DNA from: JAWLDA01 sp041686855
GTDB lineage: Bacteria > Bacillota > Limnochordia > DTU080 > RSA5
Reading direction: 5' to 3'
DNA: 64,000 bases
NCBI GenBank assembly: GCA_041686855.1
Contig: JAWLDA010000007.1
Span: forward strand, 147,817 to 211,816
The position numbers and the translations under genes are program-made. Positions 43,002-54,200 of this stretch are shown here, piece after piece. Within the stretch, counting starts at the first letter, position 1; every line of letters begins with the position of its first letter. Below the pieces are notes generated by a model. The model was given only the letters and a program-made list of their open reading frames with translations. It did not search any database and was not told the origin of the DNA.

Positions 43002-43987
43002 TACGAGTCGGCGTTGTCGGCTTGGGCAGTTTTGGCGAGGCGCACATTCAAGCGTACCAATCGCTCCCCGGCGTCGAGGTCGCTGCCGTCTGCTCACGCA
43101 GTCCTGAGCGGGTGCGCGCCGTGTGTGCACAATACGGGATTCCCCGTGGTAGTACGTCATGGGACGAGATCGCGGCGTGGGACGGTGTCGACGCGGTGAG
43201 TATCACCACCGCCGACCACGAACACCTGGGCCCGGTCCTGATCGCGGCAAACGCCGGCAAGCACCTCTTTGTCGAGAAGCCCATGGCCAGCACCAGCGCC
43301 GAAGCGGCGGAGATCGTACACGCCGCGGCCGCTGCCCGCGTGATCCTGATGCCTGGACACATCCTGCGTTACGCGGCGCCCTACGCGGCCCTTAAGGAGC
43401 GCATTGAGCAAGGCGCGTTGGGCGAGGTCGTCAGCCTCTACGCCCGGCGTAACCGTTTACAGCGGTTTTTTGAAAATTACGCCCGAGTGCACGCTCCTGC
43501 GTTCGTCTCGTTGATTCACGATATCGACATCGTCTCGTGGTTGGGCGGCTCCCGCGTACGGAGCGTTCGCGCTCGTCAGCGCGCCGTCCTCTCCGATCAG
43601 CCGGACGCCCTGTGGAGCACGATCGAGCTAGAGAACGGCGTCTTGGCCCACATCGAGTCTACGTGGCTCCTCCCCGAGCAAGGCGGCGTCGGCACGGATG
43701 ACGCGCTCGAGGCGCTCGGGACTAAAGGGAAAGCCTCACTCAACCTAGCTGAGGGGCCGCTCGTCGTCCGTACGACGGCGGGCGTCGAGTATCCCGACCT
43801 CCTCTACGAAGCGCCGGCGTTTGGCGAGAGAGGCGGAGCGTTGGTCGCTGAATTAAGCGATTTCGTTCGTTGTGTGGCGGAAGGGCGCGCCCCGACACGC
43901 ATCCAACCGGACGACGGCGTCTGGGCCGTGCGGGCCGTCGAGGCCGCGGTGCGTTCCGCTGAGTGCGGTGAGGAAGTAACCTTGTAA
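42998..43987 (+). CDS. Gfo/Idh/MocA-family oxidoreductase
   Basis: A 329-residue NAD(P)-dependent oxidoreductase with intact motifs: G-V-V-G-L-G-S-F-G near the N-terminus and H-L-F-V-E-K-P-M-A near 94. The start at 42998 overlaps the previous stop (ATGA), which shows coupling with the PLP enzyme. The co-translated PLP, Gfo/Idh/MocA and M20 genes suggest a pathway for an amino or N-acylated sugar or amino acid: one enzyme oxidises, one transaminates or eliminates, one deacylates. That pathway is an inference from context. Confidence 0.9.
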   Translation: MIRVGVVGLGSFGEAHIQAYQSLPGVEVAAVCSRSPERVRAVCAQYGIPRGSTSWDEIAAWDGVDAVSITTADHEHLGPVLIAANAGKHLFVEKPMASTSAEAAEIVHAAAAARVILMPGHILRYAAPYAALKERIEQGALGEVVSLYARRNRLQRFFENYARVHAPAFVSLIHDIDIVSWLGGSRVRSVRARQRAVLSDQPDALWSTIELENGVLAHIESTWLLPEQGGVGTDDALEALGTKGKASLNLAEGPLVVRTTAGVEYPDLLYEAPAFGERGGALVAELSDFVRCVAEGRAPTRIQPDDGVWAVRAVEAAVRSAECGEEVTL

Positions 43988-44006
43988 TTTACGAGTCAAT
44001 TTTACG

Positions 44007-44030
44007 CGTATGAACTTACGTATGAACCTA
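44007..44030. repeat. 12-bp tandem duplication before the M20 gene
   Basis: CGTATGAACTTA (44007-44018) and CGTATGAACCTA (44019-44030) are in tandem in the short leader before the M20 peptidase gene. The two ATGs are in frame with that gene but lack their own ribosome-binding site. Confidence 0.7.
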
Positions 44031-44048
44031 CGTGGAGGGCGACATCCC

Positions 44049-45245
44049 ATGTCGGGAGAATCCCGTGACGTTGCGCGGCCTTGGCTCCCAAGTCGCGAAG
44101 ACGTGATCCTACTCCTAAAAAACCTCGTCGAGATACCCAGCATGAACCCGTACAACGAGGCGTTGGACGACCCCCGCTACGGCGAAGCGAAGGCCGCCGA
44201 GTTCTTGGTCGCGTGGTTTCAGCGGCGCGGGATTCACGTGGAGACCTCCGACGTGCTTCCGGGTCGCCCTAACGTGATCGCCCGCGTACCGGGCCATTCG
44301 CCCGGGGCTAAGACGTGGCTCCTCCAAACGCACATGGACACCGTCCCGGCCCCATGGCTTGGCCACGGCAACCCAACGGCCCGTGTCGACGGTGAGCTCG
44401 TGTGGGGGCTCGGCTCGTGTGACGCCAAAGGGTGCCTCACCGCGATGATGTTGGCCCTGGAGTACGCGGCCTCTCAGCGCCCATCGTCCAACCTCGCCCT
44501 CTGCGCGGCAGCCGACGAAGAGCACGCCTTCCGCGGCGTCCTCCACCTTCTGGAGGGTGGCTTTCGTGCCGACGGAGCTGTAGTCGGCGAGCCGACCGAG
44601 CACCAGATTGTGGTCGCCCACAAGGGTGTCATCCGCTTTCGCCTCGCCGTGCACGGTGAAGCGGGCCACGCCTCCACTCCCGACGCCGGCGTGAACGCAA
44701 TCGTCCACATGGCGAGCGTCGTTCAGCACCTCAACGACCGCTACGTCCCCATGCTGGCGACCCGCTCACATCCTAAGCTGGGACCAGCTACGGTGAACAT
44801 CGGTCGCATCTGGGGCGGCACTCAGGTGAACGTCGTTCCAGACCAGTGCGTCATTGATGTGGATCGGCGCTACCTACCCGGTGAGAGCGCCGACCAGTTG
44901 CTCGGCGAGATCGATGCGGCGCTTAACGAGCTCTCGCAGAGTACTCCCGGTCTCACGTACACCCGCGAAGAGCCCTACATCGACAGCGTGCCCCTGGGAG
45001 ACGACATCAACATCGAGGTGGCCAACGCCCTCAGTGCCAGTCATCGGGCAATCACCGGAGCCGACGCACCGAAGATTGGGGTCCCGTTCGGCACCGATGC
45101 GAGCAAGATTCAAGCCGCCGGCATCCCCGCAGTCGTCTACGGGCCGGGATCGATCGCCAATGCGCACAAGCCGAGCGAGCACGTGGAGATCAGTGCCATC
45201 CAGCGTGCCGCCGGCGTGTACGCGCAATGGTTGCTCCAAGCGTAA
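44049..45245 (+). CDS. M20-family metallopeptidase (ArgE/DapE-like deacylase)
   Basis: A 398-residue dizinc enzyme. The zinc ligands are H-x-D (Q-T-H-M-D-T near 96), the bridging Asp in G-S-C-D-A-K-G near 128, the catalytic acid and ligand in D-E-E (near 160) and a further ligand in G-E-P-T-E. Residues about 190-300 form the dimerisation lid domain. Members deacylate N-acyl amino acids or cleave dipeptides; the substrate is unknown. I chose the ATG at 44049, because GGAGGG lies nine bases upstream; two earlier ATGs at 44010 and 44022 belong to a 12-bp duplication. It ends 20 bp before the convergent stop of the giant adhesin. Confidence 0.9.
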   Translation: MSGESRDVARPWLPSREDVILLLKNLVEIPSMNPYNEALDDPRYGEAKAAEFLVAWFQRRGIHVETSDVLPGRPNVIARVPGHSPGAKTWLLQTHMDTVPAPWLGHGNPTARVDGELVWGLGSCDAKGCLTAMMLALEYAASQRPSSNLALCAAADEEHAFRGVLHLLEGGFRADGAVVGEPTEHQIVVAHKGVIRFRLAVHGEAGHASTPDAGVNAIVHMASVVQHLNDRYVPMLATRSHPKLGPATVNIGRIWGGTQVNVVPDQCVIDVDRRYLPGESADQLLGEIDAALNELSQSTPGLTYTREEPYIDSVPLGDDINIEVANALSASHRAITGADAPKIGVPFGTDASKIQAAGIPAVVYGPGSIANAHKPSEHVEISAIQRAAGVYAQWLLQA

Positions 45246-45265
45246 TCCCAATCGTCACCCTTATC

Positions 45266-48200
45266 TCAATTCTGCCGGCTCTCCCCGTCTTCGCCACCGT
45301 CGTTCTCCTCGTCCTCGCCCACGTCCACCAGGTCATCCGGGTCGGATCCATCGGTGATGTCGGCGTCAAAGAGGAATCCCACGCCACCTTGGCCGGGCAG
45401 AGCGGACTCAGTCACCAACTTTAGCATTTTGCCCGTCAATCGTACGATGCTGTTCTCCGTACTGAAGTGCGTCTCGATATAGTCGGGATTGTACGTGACG
45501 TCGTACGCATTGGTAAGGATCATGCGATCGGCGGCAAAGAGCAGGTAGAACGGCGTCAGATCCGGAGCGTACAACTGAACATCGACATCGAAGAGTTCCT
45601 TGTTCACGTTGTCGACTCGCACCGTGTGATACCGATTGTTGATCTCGCCGACGTTGCCGATCACTGTATGCAGCAATCGTAGATCGTCTGCATCGACGTC
45701 GATCATGGCGTTCTCGGCCTCAAGCCTGTCAAAGATGATGCCCACATTCGAGGTTGCGTGGACGCTAACCGAATCCGATAGACCCCGCACGCCGCTCACG
45801 CTCATGTGCAACTGGTTTGTTCCATGGTGAACCAGCTCGTCGATGCGTACGCGATCCGCCTGCAACGTGGCGCTTTCGGAGACGGTCAGATGACCAATCT
45901 GAAGCGTACTGCCGGGTGTCAGCACCGCGAGGTTGAGCCGCGACACGTCGCCGATCTGCCCGATGGCGAGTCCAGTCTGAGATTGAATGGCGATGCTTCC
46001 CGGCGCTCGCAAGGTATCGATCGTCGCGGCGCCGTCCGGCACGAGGAGATCAATCGAGCCGGTGTCACTCACCATCGCATCCGAGAGAAGGTCTCCTCCA
46101 CGTTCCTCGAGGTAGATGCTTCCGTGCGCCGCCGCGTTCAGCCGTCCGGGTGTCATCACCACAAAGCGGTTGCCCATCTCACCGATATCGCCGCCCGTCG
46201 CCTGCAACGTAATGTCGCTTCCCTCGAGATGGACGGGCCCTGGAGCCATACTGCTGAGAATCGATCCACCGGCTTGGATCCGGGCCGCGCCAAGCGCCGT
46301 GACCCGACTGATCAATGTGTCGCCGCCACTGGCTGCATCGAAGCCACCACCCGCATCGATTGAGGATCCGACTCCCATAGTGAACGCTTCACCCGCCTGG
46401 GCGGAGAAAGAGCCACCGGCTGTGATCGCGTCCAACAGCGTGGCATCGGCGCCGACGAGTAACTGGATGTCGCCGTGTGCACTAAGCTGTCGGAGTTGCA
46501 GGTTGCGCTGGGCTGTGATGCTCACCGAACCGGCCGAACTACCCATCGACGAGCCGCTCTCCATCGTGAGACTCCCGGGGGTCGCCAGCGAAAGGTCTCC
46601 ACCGGCCGACACTGCATCGTGGAGGATTAGATCGCCGTCGGTGGCCATCAGACCCACATGGCCACCCGCCGCGAGCGCACCGAGATTCACAGCGTTGCCT
46701 ACACCGTGCAGGTCGACGCTTCCGTTCGCTGCGGAGATTGCCAGGCTGCCGGTTGCGGCCACCCGCAGGACGAGCGGGTCACCGGGGACGCCGATGTCGC
46801 CATGATCCGCTGTGAGTTGGATGTTCCTTGCGTCCATGGCGACGGGACGGATACCCCGAGCGTCAAGGATTGATCCCGTGGCCCTCAAATCGAGGCTCGA
46901 CTCACCATAGATCTCGGCCACATTGAGATCGCCGGCCACTTCATGGAGGAAGATATCGAGCGCCGAGCGGGCCGTGACGGTGGAGCCGTCGGTCAGCGCC
47001 AGGGTGAGCGGGGCCGACTCCGTGCCGATCCCACCATCGCCCCCTTCGAGCAGGGTGTTACCACCTTGGATGTGGGCCGGACCACTCGTGGCGACGGAGT
47101 AGAGGCCGTCCGTCCCCTTCACCCGAATAGAGCCGCCGCTGTCGATGGTCTGCACGTAGATCGGCGTCCGTGAACCGAGGTAGACATGATCACGCCCCTC
47201 GGCGACGACATGCCCCGTGGCGGCCACATCGATCGAATCACGCAGGAGCACCGTAATCGTTTGGCTCTCGTTGTCGACGGCGACGTCGTCCGTCTCCGCT
47301 GCTGCCAAGGCGATCCTTGTATCCTCGTCTTTCAACGCGTCTGGATCGCTACCGTCGATGACGATCTGGCCGTTGTCCGTGCCGACGCTCCCCTGATGTG
47401 CGATCAAGGTGATATCCCGGCCGACCACATTCGGATCCTCCGTCCGCGTCTCGGTGCTCGTGGTCTGCTTAAAGAGGACGCCGCCGCGCAGGGCGTATTT
47501 CAGTTCACTTTCGGTCCACTCGGCGCCTTGCGTCATGGCCGTCCGCTCTTCGTCGGTGAGCGTGTATGTCCAACCGGGGTCGTACGTCGTCTCCCCGAAG
47601 GCTGCATGCAACCGCTCATACTCCTGACGCAAATCGGGGTCGCCTACGCTCGTCGGATCGTACGGATCCGCTTCGTATCCGATCGGATCGCCGTTGGTGT
47701 CGAACCCGGTGGCACGCACACCGCGCAGGTTCCAGTACCGCTGATACTCACTCTGACGGAGCTGCTGATACGCCCTCATCGTATTCTCAGCGCTTTCGTC
47801 GGCGCCGGCGCCCGTGAGGAGCATCTGATCCCAAAGCTGGTTCAACTGATCGATCGTACGTTGATCCTTCACTTCGTTGGGATTGGCGTCGACCAACGAT
47901 CCATTCGCCGCCTCGATCCGTACGTCGCCACCCTGTGACTCGACCCGAATCAGGCGGAAGTCGCCGCTTGGCTGCCGCAGCGAAATGTCACCGGCGGCTG
48001 TCACATTCACACCCGCGAGTTGATCGCTGCCACTTTGCACGTTCAGCGGTTGAGCCGATGTTCCGACCCCGCCGAAACGCGAGGTAAGGTCGATCCGATT
48101 CCCAACGATAGCCGCTGCATCGCCGGGACTGGCTTGCACAATCGCTCCATCGGCTCCGATCCGCACGTTCCCCGAGCCTGCCGAGACGCTCAGGAGACGA

Positions 48201-51200
48201 AGATCCCCTTGCATACCCTCGATGTACACGTCTCCGGTGGGACTCGTCGCACCGAGCGAGCCTGTGTCGCCTACCAATCGCACCGCCACTGAGGCAAGGT
48301 CGGTGCCGATTCCACTCTGGGCATCCAGCACAATGTCTCGTGCTGCAACACCAGCTCGGTCAGAAGCTTGATGGATCGCGCCTTCACTCACAAGATTCAC
48401 CGTGCCGCCGGTGTTGCTCACCTGTCCACTCATGAGGATGTTGCCGACGCTGGTCACGTTGATGCGTGCGTCGGCCGAGCCGCCGTCGTAACCGATAAAC
48501 TCGATGGGAATGTGGAAGTCAGCGCGGACTGAGTGGGTGTACACCTGCTTCGTCCCTTTCTCCCACTCCTGTTGGACGTAGTACGTCCGTTTACCGACAC
48601 ACCACCCGAAAACATTCCAGTCCTTACATTCAGACCATCGCTTCGGATCACCCACCATGGCAAGCTCATCCGTCGTATACTCGTTGAATGAATACTCATA
48701 GTTGGAGTCCTCTCCGTCTCCATACCACGAGTAGGCGCCGTTTGGCAGATCGGTAGCCGCGCCGTCGGCCTTCTTCTCCCAGGTGTTGTACGATCCGGAG
48801 TCGCCAGGGATAAAATCAAACCACCCGTCTTGCCATGCGGTCCCCACAAAACGCTCAGTGAAGTCGCGCCCTCGCGTCCACACGTAGCGCAATCCACTCG
48901 TGGGATCGTACCCGGCGTTGCGGGTGTTTGCACTTAGGGTCGAGCTCAGCAGCGTATCGCCAGCCCACGTCTGTGTGCGCACATCGCTGCCCAAACGCTC
49001 GTAGACGGTGGTGATCGGTGTTCCACCGGCGTCCGTCTTTGCAGTATCCGTGATGCGGAGGACGCCCTCGATGTTGTCGCCGTTGTCAAGGCCCATGATC
49101 ACGATCTCGCGTCCCGTATGGTTCACGACGTCGATGCGGCCATATCCGTCCATGATCTCGATCTTGCCGCCGCCCGTGTTCATGATCTCGCCGAAGAGCT
49201 CCGCGTACCCACCCTGCACCCGAACGTTGTCGAGGATGATCTGGTCCGTCTCCGGATTGTAGTAAGCAGCCACCTCGCCCAGCGGACCGCGCTTGGCCGG
49301 GTCAGGGTCGATAAACCCGGTGAGCTGATACGGCGCCAGGTCGCCCGAACTGGAGATACTGGGGCGTCTGGCCGCCTCCCACGCCTGTTTGAAGGTAGCG
49401 ATCTGTCCCTCTAGCGAGGCGTCGAGCGTCACCTGCCAGTCAGGGATACCGCTTTGGACGAGACCGTTCAGATTGAGATAGCGAGCGCTTAGAAAGACGT
49501 TGTTCCCGGCAATCCATGACCCCGCACCGGCGCGGAAAGAGTTGTTGCTGACTCCAGATGTGCGGCCCTCGGCGGCGCTGGACACGTCGCTCCACAGTGA
49601 CGTAGGGTCGCCGCCGATCGACTGTAAACCGTCCACGTACTCCTGCTCGATGCTCCCGTTGGGCGCCAGGATTTCCACGGTATTCGCCACGATGCTGGGC
49701 GCCGCCTGAGCGCCGACGCCCTGTAGTTTGACGCTGCCGTGATTGTTAATCACTGTCACGGTACCGGTGCGATTGGTGATGTCCCCCGTCAACTCGATGT
49801 CGGGTGGATGAACGTCGTCGACGATGGGGTTGTAGGTGTTTTGCACCACGATTTGTGGTGTATCGTCGGAGCTACCCAAGGCGACGACCTCAAGAGCGGC
49901 CGTCGGGCTGCCGGCGCGATTACGCTGGTTGATCTCGGCGGAGCCGCTCACAGCCACTTCATTGAAGTAGAGGTGCCCGCCGACGTCTTCGATGGTCAAC
50001 TCTGCAGTGCGTAGAAACTGGGGGCTGTTGTTGATCACCGTGATCTCAGTATCGTTGGGCGCCCACAAGCTGCCTCCTCCGGCCAAGTAGCCGCCGCTCA
50101 CGTAGATGTCGCCACCGCGTGCCCGCACGTCGTTCACATTGACCACGTCGATCTGTAGGTTGGTGACGGGGTAAATCTCACCACCAGGCGCTTGGTCGGC
50201 GTAGCCAAGGCGCAACAATTGGTTGCGCAGGAAGCGAATCTCCGCGTCGTACGCTGCCGACGCGTTCGCATCACCGTCGTAATGGGCTCGCAAGTCGATG
50301 AGCTCGTTTAATCGGGCGAACATATTGGTCACCAGGTCCTCGGTGGTGATCGCAAACGTGACGCCGTCGGTCTGCTCCAAGACGTTCCCCTCTGTGTCGA
50401 AGACGAGACGCTGCTTATTGTAGATGCCGGCGTGTGCCGACCCCTCGACCGTGACGCCACTCGTCGCCTGAGTGACACTGGTCCCGGCCTTGATGTCAAG
50501 AGAGACGTCTCCGCCGCCGACCAGATTACTAAAGGCGCTGGCTACTTCTGCCGCTAACTCCCGGTACAAATCCTTTCCGGTCCCTTGACCGTCGGCGACG
50601 GCGCTCCCCTCCGAGGTGAGGAGTGCGATGTCCCGGCGACTACGCACAGCGGCGCCATTGGCTATGGTGATGTGATTGCCCTGGACGATCTTGGCGTCAG
50701 CCTGCGGATCGGTCACGATCGGCACCGCCGTTTTATTGAAGAGGTCCGTCCTTGCAACGGAGCGCAATTCATTCACATTACCCTCTGCGTCACGGCCGGC
50801 GAGGAGGTTGACGTCTCCATCGGCCCTAATCTGGGCGCCCCCCTCGAGATCGACGGTATTCTCGGTCGTCACCGTCGAATTGGACTCTCCCTGAGCGGCG
50901 CTGGCCAACCCGTAGGTCTTGGCGTTAGCGCTCGTCTCGACGGTACCGCTGGTGGACGCCGCCAGATTGATTGTGCCCACCGTGTCGAGGACCGCGCCTT
51001 CACCCACGCTCACCGCCGCGTTGGCATCTACGTCGACCTTCGACTCAGCCTTGGCGATCGCGATGGCGCCCCCCGCGTCAAGCTTCGTTTTATCCTCCAC
51101 CTGGAGGCTGTTCACAGCCTGGAAGTCGGCCCGACCGGGATTCTTCATGTCGCCCACGACGTAGATCGAGGCATTCTTACCAATCGTCACGTTGGTTCCA

Positions 51201-54200
51201 AGATTCACGTCGGATTCGCTGCTGGCAGCTGCGCCCGACGCCAAACCGCCCGCACCGGCCTTGGCGTTGAAGTCGTTGCCCGGCAACGTATCTTTGCGCA
51301 CCTCGTTCTCCGCGAGCACGTCGATACTGGTCGTCTGCAGGCGGGCGTTGGCGCGGATCACGGCATCGACCGTCGACCTCACGTCGTGGACCGTCGTGGC
51401 GCCACTTCCGCCCACCAGGGCCGCCTGGATACTGTCCACCTTGCCGTTGAAGTCGGCCATGTGGTTGGCATCTACGTTAATGCCGCCGGTGACAAGGCAG
51501 GACGTGGGCGCCGCTAGATGGCAGTCGGCGCTACCGGTGGCGCCACCGCCGAGCTCTGCTCTCGTATTCGAGTGGTTTTGGGTTGTCGCCCAAACACCGG
51601 CGATGGCAATCCCACCGCCGCTGCCGAGCGTACCGCCGGCGTAGGTACGATCGTTTCCGCCCGCATGGAGGGTGAGGACCTCTCCCACGCGACCGGAGAC
51701 ATGGTCTGCGATCTCTGCGAAGGTCGTGCTGTTGGCATTGGCATACGCCAAATCAGCGCCGGCCGCCGCAACGCCGGCCAGCAGTCCACTGACAAGTCCC
51801 TCTTGTTTCGTCGTGTTCGATGCCTGGACTGTGGCGTTGCCGCCAATGGTTAGATCCGAGCCGACCCATGCCAGAACGTTCGAAGTGCTTTGGGCCGTGC
51901 TCTCAGCCCCAGCGCCGCCGATAAGAGCGCCCACGGCCGCTGTGGCGTCACTCTTAGCAGTTGCGGCTGTGTCTTGGAGACCGACGGTCGCGCGCACGGT
52001 CAACCCGCCGGCTGTCACTCTTCCGCCATTTCCGATGGAGGCCTCCACCGTCGGCGTTGCCGTCGCTTTAGCGATCGAGACCCCAACGCCTAAGGCGCCC
52101 ACGTTGTACCCTGCGGCTGTTGCCACGACTTGCGGTCGGGCGGTCGCGTCGACAAGCACGCTTCCTGTCGGCGCCATAACGAAGACGTTCTCTCCCAACT
52201 TAGCGGAGGTCGTGCCCCCGTCCGTCGCCCGAGCGTCCGAACCCGAGCCGGCGACGACTCCACCGGCGCCGGCTACGGTCTTCGCTTCGACCCTGCCCCC
52301 GCGGTGGCTCTCCACGCTGAGTTGTCCGCCCGCGAATCCTACGTTTGTTGCCGGACCAGAATCTAGGCTGCCGCCCACCATGGCGAGACTCTCACCCGAC
52401 TTGTCGGCCCGCGCAACGACTGCACCGGCCGCGGCTAACCCACCGGTGAAGCCCCATGCATGGGCGATCACATCCTGGCCGTCCATCGCCTGAACCGAAA
52501 CGTTGCCCGGACCGCTGCCGATCCCGATGGAGGCTCCTTGCGCGACTGTCGCTGTGACGTTGTTGGTCACGTCGGTGATAGCGACGGCCGCTCCCAGGGA
52601 GATGACGCCGGCGCTCCCTTGATAACTCTTCACGCTCGCTGCGACGTCGTTCGCGTCGAGTTTGGCCGTCTCAGCGTGAATCGCCACGTCGCCGGAGTCC
52701 GAATCGATCCGCGCCATGCCGAGGAGTGTCGCCTCGACGTTGTGCGTGAGCTGCATCACACCGACGGCCCCGCCCGCGGCGAGGAATCCCAATCCGCCGG
52801 CGCCGGCGTTGATGTGGGCCTTCTCCTTCTCAAGGGCGTTTAGTGTCACATCGCCACCGGCCCGAATGACAGCGTCGCCGCCGACCACCGCTGACGTTTT
52901 GGCCGCAAGGGCCGGCGCCGCCGCTAGCGAGGTTGAGACCCCTACTTTGCCGGAGCTGTTGGCCTCGTCGAGCTCTGCCTGAGTGAGCCCACGGCCCAAC
53001 TCGATGTTTCGCTCATCGCTGCCTCCGCCTGCCCCCGCGTTGAGGCGGTTGCCGCCGGCAAGTCGGTCCACATACCTGAGAATGCCGTCGCCCGACCCAT
53101 CCGACTCGGCGTTCTCGTTCAACTGGGTAGCAGCGTCCCCCGAAAGTTCCTTACCTACTAAGATGACCGCGGCGGTGCCACCGAAGCCGAGTCCACCGAC
53201 GCCAAGGGTGCCTGCAATCGTATCCAAATCCCGCTCGGTCACGGCCTCTACGCTCACATGGTTCGTGGTGTAGACTGATCCTCCGTGGATGTACGCCGAC
53301 GTCGTGTTCTCCACTTGGGTGACGGCGGCGCCCATGCCCAACCCTGCGCCGAGGCCGGTCACGTCAAGGCCGATCGCCCCCGCCGTGTTCTTCACGTGTA
53401 CAGCGTCATCGGCGCTGATCGTCAGGCTCTGGGCCCTCTGCCCGAGCGCGCCGATCTCCGAATCCTTCACGTAGGCCTCGGTGGTCTTCTTCACCAAGCT
53501 GACCACTGCGCTGCCGGCAACACCCGTTCCAGCCGCCGCGCTACCGCTGACGCCCCAGTTCTCAATCTCCGTCGATCCGTTGGCCTTGACCGAGACCGCC
53601 CCGGTGGCCTCCGTAAGGTTGGCTGTGTCAATAGCGGCTCGGGTGACGCGCTCGTCAAGGCCCACTGCAAACGTTGCGGAGACGCCGACAAGGCCGACCG
53701 TCGCTCCTCCAGCCGCCACAAAGAAGCGGCTATCATGCGTCGCATCGACGGAGAGGTCGGCCGTGTGCGCTGTCACGTTCCGCAAGAAGGCTTCCGTCGT
53801 GCCGGTGAATTTTGCGACGGAGCCGGTGCCGACCACGCCGACGATTCCGCCGGCGCCACCCACCGCGAGCGACGAGACGCCTTGACTCGACGTGGCGTCG
53901 ACGGCGAGGGTGTCCTCCGCTCGAATCTCGTCGCTACCCTTGATGTACGCTCGAGTATCCCGTTCGAAGACGTTGGTGTCGACCCCTACGCCGACACCGG
54001 CTCCCAACGGGCCAATGGCCAAGGTACCAACGAAGTCGTTGCCGTAGGCGTGGTCGCTCGCCCCCACGTGCACCGACTGAGAGCTGCTTCCAACGCCGCT
54101 CGCCGCCTTATTGATCAAGGCGCCATCGATGTACGCCTCTGTGGCGCCACTGACAAGATTCACGTTGGTGGTGCCGGCAACACCCGCATACTGTCCACCG

